DNA of 64,000 nucleotides from Thermoguttaceae bacterium (GCA_025060325.1 JANXBW010000017.1:45504-109503), one strand, 5' to 3'; shown: positions 27,714-36,978, counted from the first letter of the stretch. Notes: generated by a model from the letters alone, not told the origin. Program-made: numbers and translations.

Positions 27714-29756
27714 CTATCCCGCGGAGCGGCAAATCAACACTCTGCGGCCCGAAAGCTGATTGATGACTGGACTTAGGGCTACGAAAAGTGTCAAAGCTAG
27801 ACACAGCTGTCCCAGCCAGTCGCCCCAGCGTAAATAAAGTGTTTCTTGGTCGTTTGGTGTCACCTCAGCCAAGAGAAGGTCGGTTTGCCGTCGGGCACCT
27901 ACATCCCGGATTCGGCCCGCGCTGTCCACAAAAGCCGACAGTCCCGTATTGGCAGCGATGAGATGCGGTTTACGAAATTCCACCGCCCGAAGGACACTAC
28001 AGGCCAGGTGAAGATCAAGCGCTGCCGCACCGCGGAACCAACCGTCGTTTGTCAGATTGACTAAGACGTTTGGCCGATACCCCTGGTCGCGAAGAAAAAG
28101 AAGCTGTCGACGAATGAGGTGCGGCACAGTGGATTCGAAACATATGTTGGGTGCCATCTGAGCTTTGCCGAGGACGAAACACTTTGGCTCTCGCCCAGGC
28201 TCTGTGTTGACTTGCAAAGTGCTAAGAGGTCGAAGGTCCAAAATCCAACGTAGGTGCCGGGCATACGGGACATATTCCCCGAACATCACAAGATGAAGCT
28301 TGTCGTAAACATGGATTGCCGGGCGAAGGGACGGATTGGGCGACCGTTGAGGGGGGACATCGGCCTGAGGCCGGGCAGGGTGGGAGGAAGCGTCCTTGCG
28401 TGTTTTTCGAAAAGTAGGTTCGCCGGTCGCGCCGGGGGAAGTTCCGGTGTCGTCAACAGCTGGAACAAACACTGCGGAGTTGTACATCTTTGGCCCTTCA
28501 GCGGTCCATTCCTCTCGGTTGATCCCTACAATAAGCGGTGCTTTGAATTGAGAGGCGGATTGATGGAGAAGTTCTCTGCTTGCTTCGCAGGCTTGGGCTA
28601 AGCGCTTGCGGAAAAGTTCGGGCGAGTCTTGCCAATCGCCAGGCGGAATAGCATCGGGCGTTGCGTCAACAAGGGGGTAACCGTACACGCTTTCTGGCCA
28701 GATAATTAGGTCGATGTTCTTATAGGTCTCCACGCCTTTACTTGAAAGCATGGAATATTGTGTGTGCATGAGAAAAGGGGTAAGCGGAGGGGGTGGAAAG
28801 ACCACATCCACCGACCCTTGGACAAGAAGGACCCTCAGCTGTGGGTTACTGTCGGGAAATGCCGTTAGTCGCAACGCGCCGTAAACAGCAACGCTGAGGA
28901 CAATCATCCCGCCGAGCATTGTGCCGATGGCCGCCCGCGCTAGGTTCCTTGTAGCAACCGACACGGCCAGAATGGCCGAAACGGCCGCCATCACAAAACT
29001 GAGCGTGTACTGCCCTCCCAAATCGCACACTTGAAGAAAGAGACTCCACCGGTACTGTGTGTGCGCGAGGCTAGCCAACGTGAAGCCGGTAAGAAGATGA
29101 GCGCGGACATATTCGAGGGCTGTCCACACCACGGGCACAACTAGCGCAATGGGAAGCCGAAGCCGGTGGAATCCTACTCGGCAGATCGCTACGAACGCCG
29201 GGAGGTAGCAGGCCAAGTATGCGGAAAGAGCTACCCACCCTATGCTTACGGCCGGATGGGGATACCTTAGCCAATGGAGCGTGACAAGCCAAAACACAAA
29301 CCCAGCCCACCAAATTTGCCAGTACGGCTTTAGGAAAATGGGAGACAACTTTCGGGCCATTCGGCGTGGGAGCGATCGCGGGCCAGAACTGAGTTTGCGG
29401 GCCGTTCGCGGATCAGCAGCCTGCTTCGTCTTGCAAGGAGGGGGATCGGCCGCTGGAGGCGGGCAGTGTCCTGCATTATTTTTGCGGCGGGCAGCAGCCC
29501 CATTCGCGCCAGGATCCCTCGTCGGTTGTTGTGTCGTATGGCCCGGGGGAGCGCCCAGCTTTTTACGCATGACAAGCCAAACCCATGGGGTGAGCGCTAC
29601 CCACCCGATGAACGGCAGAACCCCTCCCTGGTGGGGACCAGGCAGGGCTAGCCAGTACAGGAAGGCTCCCCAGGCTGCTTCCGGCCAGGCAAGGTGCCGA
29701 TCGGGGGTGGGAAGGAGGCTTAAGACGAAAGTTTTTATCCGACTGCTTGCGATCAT
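27714..29756 (-). CDS. lnt: Apolipoprotein N-acyltransferase
   Basis: 680 residues against the usual ~500-540. Eight-helix-type membrane part first, then the nitrilase-like domain with the catalytic triad: IWPESVYGYP (Glu ~355), VYDKLHLVMFGEYVPY (Lys ~486) and NICFES (Cys ~538). Lnt adds the third acyl chain to outer-membrane-bound lipoproteins. The extra length comes from two low-complexity inserts: about residues 70-135 (Pro/Ala/Lys/Arg-rich, between the first and later membrane helices) and about 435-475 (Pro/Ser/Thr-rich, inside the nitrilase domain, on the periplasmic side). With lpxB it shows that a Gram-negative outer membrane is made. Confidence 0.95.
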   Translation of the reverse strand: MIASSRIKTFVLSLLPTPDRHLAWPEAAWGAFLYWLALPGPHQGGVLPFIGWVALTPWVWLVMRKKLGAPPGHTTQQPTRDPGANGAAARRKNNAGHCPPPAADPPPCKTKQAADPRTARKLSSGPRSLPRRMARKLSPIFLKPYWQIWWAGFVFWLVTLHWLRYPHPAVSIGWVALSAYLACYLPAFVAICRVGFHRLRLPIALVVPVVWTALEYVRAHLLTGFTLASLAHTQYRWSLFLQVCDLGGQYTLSFVMAAVSAILAVSVATRNLARAAIGTMLGGMIVLSVAVYGALRLTAFPDSNPQLRVLLVQGSVDVVFPPPPLTPFLMHTQYSMLSSKGVETYKNIDLIIWPESVYGYPLVDATPDAIPPGDWQDSPELFRKRLAQACEASRELLHQSASQFKAPLIVGINREEWTAEGPKMYNSAVFVPAVDDTGTSPGATGEPTFRKTRKDASSHPARPQADVPPQRSPNPSLRPAIHVYDKLHLVMFGEYVPYARHLRWILDLRPLSTLQVNTEPGREPKCFVLGKAQMAPNICFESTVPHLIRRQLLFLRDQGYRPNVLVNLTNDGWFRGAAALDLHLACSVLRAVEFRKPHLIAANTGLSAFVDSAGRIRDVGARRQTDLLLAEVTPNDQETLYLRWGDWLGQLCLALTLFVALSPVINQLSGRRVLICRSAG

Positions 29757-30064
29757 GACCCTCCGGCCAAGTCAGGTGGTCTTTCCAATCAAAAGTCCGG
29801 CGGTCATTGTCTCCGTAAAAGTTAGGTGCCCCGGGCCTTTCCGCCAAGCTCATATGGCCGTTGAGGGTTAAGTGCTGAAATGTGCGAAAGATGGCGAAAG
29901 ATTGGAAAAGATCGGCTACCTGGTTGATGATTTTTCAAGGTGCGGGGCGGGTTGGGCTCGTAGCATGAGAAAAAACGGCTCGTCCAATCGAAATCAGGAT
30001 CGACTCTGGGCCTCGGCCGCGGAGGAGCAAACGAGCGAAGTCACACCCTCAATCTTTTTTTGGA
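29757..30064. other. Intergenic region without a convincing gene
   Basis: About 310 bp between lnt and trpG/pabA, both on the minus strand. No ORF or structured element was recognised; the lnt promoter probably lies here. Confidence 0.5.
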
Positions 30065-30709
30065 TCAGCTCTCCTTCGCCGTCTCTTGATCGGTAAATTT
30101 GGTCTCGGCCACCTCGCCTGGGTCGGCTCGGACGTTTAAGAATCGCCGGAGGAGTTCGTGACCCACATCGGTCAAAAAGCTCTCTGGGTGAAATTGCACT
30201 CCAAAGACCGGGTACCGCCGATGGCGGATGCCCATGATGATCCCCCGCTCTTCTGGATCCTCACTCCAGGCGCAGACCTCGAAATCGGAAGAAAGTGTGT
30301 CCGGGGCGATCATCAGACTGTGATACCGTGTGGCGACAAACGGATTAGGTATCCCCTCGTAAAGATAACAACTATGGTGATAAATGAAGTCCGTCTTCCC
30401 GTGCATGACGCGCGGTGCCCGAACGATCTCGGCGCCGAAAGCCTCGCCGATCGCTTGGTGCCCAAGGCACACCCCTAATATGGGGATTTTGCCGGCAAAC
30501 GCCCGGACGCAGTCAACGGAAATGCCCGCCTCCTTCGGCGTACATGGCCCTGGAGAAATGATGATGTGCGTGGGACCCCGAGCCGCGATCTCCTCAAGGG
30601 TAATCTTGTCGTTGCGATACACCTCGATCTCTAAGTTCGGATCAAGCTCGCCAAGACGGTGGACGAGGTTGTAAGTAAATGAGTCATAATTGTCGATTAT
30701 CAGAATCAT
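30065..30709 (-). CDS. trpG: Glutamine amidotransferase of anthranilate/aminodeoxychorismate synthase
   Basis: 214 residues from MILIIDNYDSFTYNLV (ATG at 30709; the ORF track begins 37 codons earlier in non-homologous sequence). Class I amidotransferase motifs: ISPGPCTPKEAG, ILGVCLGHQAIGEAFG (Cys ~81) and FGVQFHPESFLTDVG (His and Glu of the triad). It supplies ammonia from glutamine to the TrpE or PabB synthase subunit. Neither partner nor other trp genes adjoin it, so trpG and pabA cannot be told apart, and it may serve both paths. The tRNA-Gln gene lies divergent upstream. Confidence 0.93.
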   Translation of the reverse strand: MILIIDNYDSFTYNLVHRLGELDPNLEIEVYRNDKITLEEIAARGPTHIIISPGPCTPKEAGISVDCVRAFAGKIPILGVCLGHQAIGEAFGAEIVRAPRVMHGKTDFIYHHSCYLYEGIPNPFVATRYHSLMIAPDTLSSDFEVCAWSEDPEERGIIMGIRHRRYPVFGVQFHPESFLTDVGHELLRRFLNVRADPGEVAETKFTDQETAKES

Positions 30710-30987
30710 CCCGGGGCTCCGGAGGAAACTTCTCGTCTGCGGAAAGGTTGAGGCGGACTTCCTCGCGCTTGCGCGAATTTTACGTGGGGCCCATGGGCGC
30801 TCGGGCCGGACTTCGGCCAAGCGCTGCCAGCCGAGCCAATTTCAAGAGGCCGCCCGCCCGAAAGTAACACCCGCGATTTGGTTCATATGTTACTTGGGCG
30901 GTGATAGTAGAGCATCTGTTGCCGAGGATTTTAGGCGGCGATAAATTTTTAATGCGATGGCCAAGTGCTTTTTGGCCCGCGTAGCAC

Positions 30988-31059
30988 TGCCCGGTGGTGT
31001 AATGGGTAACACACGGGATTTTGGTTCCCGTATTCCTGGTTCGAATCCAGGCCGGGTAG
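30988..31059 (+). tRNA. tRNA-Gln (anticodon TTG)
   Basis: 72-nt cloverleaf: acceptor TGCCCGG/CCGGGTA with U1-A72 and a G2-U71 wobble, anticodon stem CGGGA/TCCCG enclosing TTTTGGT (anticodon TTG at positions 34-36), T arm CCTGG TTCGAAT CCAGG, discriminator G as usual for tRNA-Gln. CCA is not encoded. Confidence 0.95.
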
Positions 31060-31370
31060 CTTGGCAAGAGCTCCTTGAGCGCCGTCCATTTGGCTAGCTT
31101 CGACCCCGCCCCAAAACGTCCCGCCTTTTCGTCCCTCGCATTGCGGTCGGACCTCGGTTTTTCGATGCCCATTTGAAAGTCTATCCGCCGGTGGGGCGAG
31201 CTTTACCCTCCGGAAGGGGATAGTTTGCTTGCACTTTTCCGCGCGGGTGCCAACTCCGTGTTCTTTGGCGGCCTCCATTGCTTGGCTCCACGGTCTTGGG
31301 CACCTCCCTTTCCGGCCCTTTATTGGCAAAGAATACTTCCCGAGTCTCCCTGGAATCCGGTTTTGCGATA

Positions 31371-31460
31371 GCTCCCCCGTGCTACTGGTCGTGGCTGCCT
31401 TTGCGAACTGCCTGAGGGGCTGCGTATGACCGCTCCCCTGTGCCCCTGGTCGTGGCCGGC
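31371..31460. repeat. Two-unit direct repeat, 61-bp period
   Basis: Units begin at 31371 and 31432; 24 of the first 29 bases match, and similarity continues for about 8 more bases (TTT-CGAA). The period equals that of the set at 4064-4215, and the units share a CCCC-GT-CCC-TGG-CGTGGC type core with motifs at 34377 and 5683. It lies just upstream of the FG-GAP pseudogene in non-coding DNA. Confidence 0.4.
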
Positions 31461-31539
31461 TTTTCGAAAGTATCCTCCTGCTGCGTTATCTTGCTGGTGC
31501 GTTTTCGAGCATTCAGGAGCGTGTGAAGAAACTGGCAAT

Positions 31540-33220
31540 CGCCGAGCTTAATTACGCTTGGGCTTCCGATATCGCTGCTTCCTACTTGCCGCCCCGATAT
31601 TTGGGCAGTGCCGGTGGAGCAGGGCAGAAACTGCGCGTCTTTATCAACGAACGTCGATTTTCTTTTCGGGACTGACGCGTCCGATTGTGGACTCCCGGGT
31701 TTTGCCGGATCGATTTGGCCGCGGTTACCTGCCGGTTCTCCCCGATTGTAACGGCGATAGATTTCATAAGATGTTTGTCACTTGCGATGCCGAGATCTTC
31801 GGCGGCCGGGCTTTTCCAGGCAGTGCGAAGCCGGCAAATAGTCTTTCCGTTACCGTCGGTCGGTAAGACGTAAGGCGGCACGTGTCGGACAAAGTCGGAT
31901 TTAAAATGCCGAGGCCTACAACGGCCAACCGAATCGCGGCGTTGTCAACAAGGCTGGATGTCGCGATATAGCCGTGGGGTGCGATAGTATTGGCAATGCC
32001 TTCGGTGGCTTTTCGTACAGCGGGCTCCACATTGATCGGTTTTCGGGGGCGCGGTTTGAGGATTGGCATTCAAAGGACATTGGCGGCTCTAATATTCTCC
32101 CCGATTTCGGCAGTTTTTATCGTGGCAGGTCTCCTGATAAAGCGGGGCTAGGTATTAACATGGGCGGCTTAGACAACGGCGGGGCTATGGATCTAGCTCC
32201 GTCCTAGTATGTTGACATCCGCGATCCGGTGCTTCCTAATTCCCCCCGTGGAATACCGGCAGGGGCTCTTTTCCTGGCGGAATCGGCTGGCTAGACCGGC
32301 GAATTTTCTTTGAGAAACTGACCGGTGATGGTTTGGCCTTTGAAGCTCGGTTGAAGCTTAATCCAGACAAGCGGACGCTTTGATCGGGCAGGAAAGCGCC
32401 GGGAGTTCGCTATTGGTCTCTTGCCGATGTGGAAATGAGGGGGATCTTAATGCTTTGGCGGTCGGTCTGGCTAATTGGCGCTAAGCACCGCGCCCCGAAT
32501 ATGTCGGCGCCTGCTTGCGGCGAAATGAAGGCAACCTCAATTTCCGGGAGGCGACCGAAGAAGCAGGCCTCAGCCCGATTCATTGGGCGTATCGCGAGGG
32601 TGCCAGTTTTCCGATGCCCCCCTTCTCCTGCGGTGCTTGGTGCTCGCGTCGGTCCGACTAATTGGCGGCTTCATTTGGCGGATGCTGTCTTTTGCGACTT
32701 TGACAACGCGGGCTGGCTCGACCTTGTTGTGCTTAACCGAAGTGAATCGATGAATCAGCCGGCAAGGGGATTTTATTTAGGAATTAGGGCAGCGTGTCTT
32801 TAAGCCAAGGTCCACCATATTGAGCGGCCTGGACGGTAGCGGCGTTTGGGGCGAAAAGGCGAGATCTTAATAACAACGGCGCTCTTGATCTTGTAATGGC
32901 CTCCGATCCTGACAATACTGGCCTGGCGGCAAGCATGGGTCGCCACGAAAGCAAAGTGTACCGGCATGCGGGTTTACCGGGGCAGGACAGTAATTGGCAC
33001 CGTTTGTGCTTCGTGGGGATTAAACATGCGGAGGCTCTCGGGGCTTGTGTTGACGCTTGGCAACCCGGCTTGGGTCGCTTGCTTGGTTGCCGCGTTATTG
33101 CTGCCGGGCGAAGCGGGGCACCTTTCAAAGGCCATTTGGTGCTGGAAAGGAAGCCGCCTGTTGACATCACGTTTAGGTTCCCTGGTGAAGGGTGTTTTAC
33201 GTATGGCGGGTAGAGGCTAA
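31540..33220 (+). pseudogene. Decayed FG-GAP repeat / ASPIC_UnbV (CRTAC1-like) protein gene
   Basis: No intact ORF spans this stretch, but pieces in several plus-strand frames follow the order of one family. Worn calcium-loop repeats appear at about 31740 (LPDCNGDRF), 32160 (NMGGLDNGGAMDLA), 32690 (CDFDNAGWLDLVVLN) and 32875 (DLNNNGALDLVMAS). NEGNLNFREATEEAGLSP at about 32515, in yet another frame, is a typical inter-repeat segment. The end (about 32985-33210) matches the ASPIC_UnbV pattern: NWHRLCFVG, LGACVDAW, RVIAAGRS, HLVLERKPPVDITFRFP. Frame changes and stops between the pieces make it a pseudogene. Its left limit is uncertain. CRTAC1-like proteins are usually secreted; they are abundant in planctomycetes. 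Confidence 0.72.
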
Positions 33221-33397
33221 CAGGTCTGTGGAGCTAAGCCTTGGGGTAGGTTTAGTCAGCTATCAAATAGGAGCCACCGGACGGTAGAATGCATCAGGCG
33301 GCCGAAGGTAGTTTGCGCAGTGCCCACGTGAGATCGGCTTGTGTGGTACCGACTGCAGTTGGTAGTCCTACTTTGAGATGTGAAGGGAGATCTGCCG

Positions 33398-34270
33398 ATG
33401 GCCAAGCACGCTGCGGGTCGCTTGTCAACATGGCATGGTGTGATTGTTGTCGTGATCGTCATGACTTCGGGGGTTTCCCCGGCCTTTGGGCAAGCGGAAG
33501 GGGTGACCGAGGATGAGCTGCGGGCAGGAAAAAATTTCATCCCCACACCGGTTTATTCGCCGGAAGAGGACGAAAGGATTCTCAAGCTTTATGAGGGCCT
33601 TCGGGTTGCCGACGTTTGCGATGGGATGGATAAGGCCGGGCTGCAGAATATCGGGCTTGTTTCCCCAGAGATCCAGCCCTTATGGCGCGACACGGAGAAT
33701 TTTACGCATCGGATCGTGGGCATTGCGGTGACGGTTCGCTATGTGCCCACCAATCGGCCGCCGATTGGCCGAAAGGAGACGGCCGAATTTAACGAAGCGG
33801 TCAGCCAGTGGTACCGCGAGTTGTCGCCCGAGCCATTTATTCCCCTTTTACGCAAAGGCACGGTGCTTGTTATCGAAGACGCTGAAGGCGCCGATGTGGG
33901 GACAATCGGCTCCAACAACATCTTGGCGTGGAAGCTTCGCGGCTGTGTGGGCGTGGTGACCAACGCTTCTGCCAGGGACACTGACGAGATCATTGCCCAG
34001 CGGGTGCCGCTTTATTTCAAGCAGCCCGGCCGAGGGATTCGTCCCGGTCGTAACCAGATCGAATCGGTCAATCGGCCGGTGGTCATCGGTGGGGTCCTGG
34101 TGGTGCCTGGGGATGTTATCGTTGCCGACGGTGACGGCGTGATCGTTGTGCCTCGGCAGTATGCGGAGGAAGTGGCTCTCTACGCCCGAGGAATTCTGGA
34201 GTCCGATAAGGCAGCTCGCCGCCGACTCTACGAAAAGTTGGGGATGCCCCTTGATCCGTCGGTAAAATAG
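33398..34270 (+). CDS. RraA-family protein with signal peptide
   Basis: 290 residues from the ATG at 33398, with AAGGGAGA seven bases upstream. A Sec-type signal peptide is clear (WHGVIVVVIVMTSGVSPAFG, cut near residue 28). The RraA/demethylmenaquinone-methyltransferase-like fold follows: LRVADVCDGMDKAGL, a phosphate-loop-like GTIGSNNILAWKLRGCVGVVTNASARDTDEI, and VVPGDVIVADGDGVIVVP. The G-x20-RD pattern and the DVCD acid are those of 4-hydroxy-4-methyl-2-oxoglutarate aldolase/oxaloacetate decarboxylase enzymes in this fold. Export is unusual, since the family is normally cytosolic. Substrate unknown. It precedes an exported esterase by ~380 bp. Confidence 0.85.
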   Translation: MAKHAAGRLSTWHGVIVVVIVMTSGVSPAFGQAEGVTEDELRAGKNFIPTPVYSPEEDERILKLYEGLRVADVCDGMDKAGLQNIGLVSPEIQPLWRDTENFTHRIVGIAVTVRYVPTNRPPIGRKETAEFNEAVSQWYRELSPEPFIPLLRKGTVLVIEDAEGADVGTIGSNNILAWKLRGCVGVVTNASARDTDEIIAQRVPLYFKQPGRGIRPGRNQIESVNRPVVIGGVLVVPGDVIVADGDGVIVVPRQYAEEVALYARGILESDKAARRRLYEKLGMPLDPSVK

Positions 34271-34654
34271 CCGATATTCGTCAACAAGCATTTAAAGAGC
34301 CGTAGGGCCAAAAGGCACTAAATCTGGCGACCGGGAACATATTTTCGTCAACACGGTGGGGGTTTGACCCCGGGAACGGCCCCTGGTCCGTGGCCGGCTA
34401 GGGTTGCTTATGTTCCGGGTACGGGAATTCTCTGTGGTGAATAAGGATTTCTGTCGGCTAAACCTCTTGGGATTAGGTTTGTTGATGCCGGCGATAGCCA
34501 GATTCGGCTACTCGGGGGCGAGCTGGACTCGGCTTCCCCTCGGCGGAGGCGACTGCTGGGTGACAGCTAAATCTTATCTGGGGCTTCACGGGGCAAGTAC
34601 GAGGAGCCTCAAGGATAAAGCATGCGGACCAGTTAATGCGGGACGAGATCGACC
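34271..34654. other. Intergenic region with one copy of the GC-rich motif
   Basis: About 380 bp. GTCAAC occurs at 34280 and 34347, and a GC-rich motif (CGGCCCCTGGTCCGTGGCC) related to the other intergenic repeats starts at about 34377. No gene recognised. Confidence 0.5.
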
Positions 34655-35833
34655 ATGGCGTTAACAAGTGGCATTCTTGTCACTTTAGCTGCTGTGGGGT
34701 TTTTCCTTCAGCTGCGTGCTGAGCTTGCTGATTGGCTAAGGCGACTTGATCGCAACGGTGACGGCCGAGTGTCCGCCGAGGAAGTTAAGGGGATTCAGCT
34801 CCTTGAGCGCGTCCTCTCTTTTGCTGACGAAGACCGCGATGGCATGTTGTCGACGGAGGAGCTCCGGGGAGCTTTGCGGCGGCGGGTGGCGCAGGGTGGC
34901 CAGGGCGAACGGTCGCTTTCTCCCCCGCCTCCTGGGGTGGAGCAAAAGGTTTGTCGCCTTACTGTGGATGGCCGGGAGCGATCGTTTATCATTCAGGTCC
35001 CGGAAAAGCGGGAAGGGAAATTGCCCGTTGTGTTTGTTTTCCACGGTGGTGGGGGCCAAGCGGAAAACATGCTCGTTCGCACTAACTTCGGGCCGCTTGC
35101 CGCCAAGGAGTACTTTCTTGTTGTCTATCCAAATGGCTGGAAAAATCACTGGAATGACGGTCGAAAGGCTGTCAGGATTGCTTCCCAGCAGGAAGGCGTG
35201 GATGATGTGAAATTCGTGCGGATGATCATTGAGCATTTAGCCAAGGAGTACCCGATTGACCGTGGGCGGATCTTCGCCACCGGCGTATCAAACGGCGGCA
35301 TTTTTTGCCATTATCTGGCGGCGCAGGCGGCAGACCTTTTTGCGGCCATTGCCCCGGTTATCGGCGGACTGGCCGAGCCGGTGGCAAAGAACTTTCGCCC
35401 CAGTCATCCGATCTCCCTTCTTGTCATTCAGGGGGATGCTGATCCACTTGTGCCGATTGCCGGTGGGCCAATTGCGGGAAGTGATCGCGGTGGCCGAATC
35501 ATCTCCACGGAAGAAATGCTCACGCTTTACCTTGCGCACAATGGGATTATAGGGCAACCTGTTGAGGAACCTTACCCCGATAACGACCCCAATGACGGAT
35601 GCCGCGTGGTGGTCCGGCGGTATCCGCCCGGCAGAGAGGGCGTTAAGGTCGAGTATTGGCTCATTCAGGGAGGGGGTCACACCTTGCCTGGCTCGCCGAG
35701 GGCTGGCTTGCGCTTGGCGGAAGCATTTGTCGGCAAAGTATGCCGGGATTTTGATTTCCAAGAAGTTATCTGGAAGTTCTTTCAATCATGTCCTGCGCGA
35801 TCAACGGATATTACCACTCCTGCCACCAAGTAG
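34655..35833 (+). CDS. EF-hand plus PHB-depolymerase/feruloyl-esterase-like hydrolase
   Basis: 392 residues. A hydrophobic N terminus (signal or anchor, ~5-20) is followed by two EF-hand loops, DRNGDGRVSAEE (32-43) and DEDRDGMLSTEE (58-69). An alpha/beta hydrolase follows, with LPVVFVFHGGGGQAEN (oxyanion region), ATGVSNGG (GxSxG nucleophile, Ser ~212), LVIQGDADPLVP (acid) and GGGHTLPGS (His). The hydrolase is of the LpqC/Esterase-PHB type, acting on polyesters or feruloyl-polysaccharide esters. Calcium binding through the EF hands is expected for an exported enzyme. It stands after the exported RraA gene; substrate unknown. Confidence 0.83.
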   Translation: MALTSGILVTLAAVGFFLQLRAELADWLRRLDRNGDGRVSAEEVKGIQLLERVLSFADEDRDGMLSTEELRGALRRRVAQGGQGERSLSPPPPGVEQKVCRLTVDGRERSFIIQVPEKREGKLPVVFVFHGGGGQAENMLVRTNFGPLAAKEYFLVVYPNGWKNHWNDGRKAVRIASQQEGVDDVKFVRMIIEHLAKEYPIDRGRIFATGVSNGGIFCHYLAAQAADLFAAIAPVIGGLAEPVAKNFRPSHPISLLVIQGDADPLVPIAGGPIAGSDRGGRIISTEEMLTLYLAHNGIIGQPVEEPYPDNDPNDGCRVVVRRYPPGREGVKVEYWLIQGGGHTLPGSPRAGLRLAEAFVGKVCRDFDFQEVIWKFFQSCPARSTDITTPATK

Positions 35834-35958
35834 CCGGGGTTAAACCACCGGGGTAAACCTCGCAAGAGTTTCTTCCTTTTCCGTTCCCTAGTTAAAGGAA
35901 TGGAAGATACGCGACGAGCCCAAGTGTTAGCAAAGGAAAAATGGCGGGGCCGGACCGG

Positions 35959-36978
35959 TTAACTTGGAGGTGATTTCACTCCCAACGAGCGGTAATGCCG
36001 TAGCTCTTCAAGGACACGAAGGATGTCGGCCGGCAAGGGGGCTTCCACTTTCATCCACTTTTCGGTGCCGGGATGGATAAACCCAAGTCGCCATGCGTGG
36101 AGGGCTTGCCGGGCAAGGAGTGGCTCTTCGCTCGGGCTAGGAACCTGCCGGCGGATTTCGCTTGCCGAAATGCTGGCCCGACCACCGTATTGCTTGTCGC
36201 ACAAGACGGGACAACCGATGTGGTCTAAATGAACACGAATTTGGTGGGTTCGGCCAGTCTTGGGCACGACCCGGAGAGCGGCAAAGCCGTCAAAGCGTTC
36301 GAGCACTTCGTAAAATGTTTCCGCCATTCGGCCTGCGGGGGTAATGGTTCGGATGGCCATCTTTTCCCGATGATGTGGATGAACCCCAATCGGCAGGGAA
36401 ATAACATCCCGATCCCGATCGGGTGTCCCGACCACGATGGCAAAGTACTCCTTTTCCACCACGCGGTCATGGAACTGGCGGGCAAGTTGCGAGTGGGCGA
36501 GGTCGTGCTTAGCGACAAGAAGGGCGCCGCTCGTATCGCGGTCCAAGCGATGAACCACCCCCGGCCGGGTCGGCCCGCCAAGACTGCTAAGCCTCCCTCC
36601 GAAGTGGTACACCAAAGCGCCGGCAATCGTTCCCGACCAATGTCCTCGGGAGGGGTGGACCACCATCCCCGGAGGCTTGTTGATGACCGCAAGCCACTCA
36701 TCTTCGTAGAGGATTTCCAGGGGGATATTTTCCGGCTTGGGAGATTGACGAGGTATCTCTGGCAAGACCACCGAAACGCGTTGACCTAATTTAAGCCGAT
36801 AAGCCGGCTTGCACCCGCGATCATCAACACGCACACCCCCAGCGGTGATGATCCGCCGCAAATGAGCCCGAGTATATTGGGGAAAATGATAGACAAGGAA
36901 TTGATCGAGCCGCCAGCCTACCTCGGCTGGTCCGACGCGAAGTTCAACCGGTTGCTCCGAAAGATAGCGATGCTCCAC
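35959..36978 (-). CDS. rluD: Ribosomal large subunit pseudouridine synthase, RluD type
   Basis: 339 residues (GTG start in the track; other starts nearby are possible). An S4 RNA-binding domain (about 20-75: WRLDQFLVYHFPQYTRAHLRRIITAGGVRVD) precedes the RluA-family catalytic domain with HRLDRDTSGALLVAK (catalytic Asp ~142), VVPKTGRTHQIRVHL and GCPVLCDKQYGG. The family converts specific uridines of 23S rRNA to pseudouridine; the S4 domain and size fit RluD. The upstream gene on the same strand encodes a TPR membrane protein. Confidence 0.93.
   Translation of the reverse strand: MEHRYLSEQPVELRVGPAEVGWRLDQFLVYHFPQYTRAHLRRIITAGGVRVDDRGCKPAYRLKLGQRVSVVLPEIPRQSPKPENIPLEILYEDEWLAVINKPPGMVVHPSRGHWSGTIAGALVYHFGGRLSSLGGPTRPGVVHRLDRDTSGALLVAKHDLAHSQLARQFHDRVVEKEYFAIVVGTPDRDRDVISLPIGVHPHHREKMAIRTITPAGRMAETFYEVLERFDGFAALRVVPKTGRTHQIRVHLDHIGCPVLCDKQYGGRASISASEIRRQVPSPSEEPLLARQALHAWRLGFIHPGTEKWMKVEAPLPADILRVLEELRHYRSLGVKSPPS

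Noticed and set aside
26702-30709. nfo, lnt and trpG/pabA as one functional operon
   Set aside because: Same strand, but unrelated functions and a ~310-bp gap before trpG/pabA; only nfo and lnt are close enough for co-transcription.
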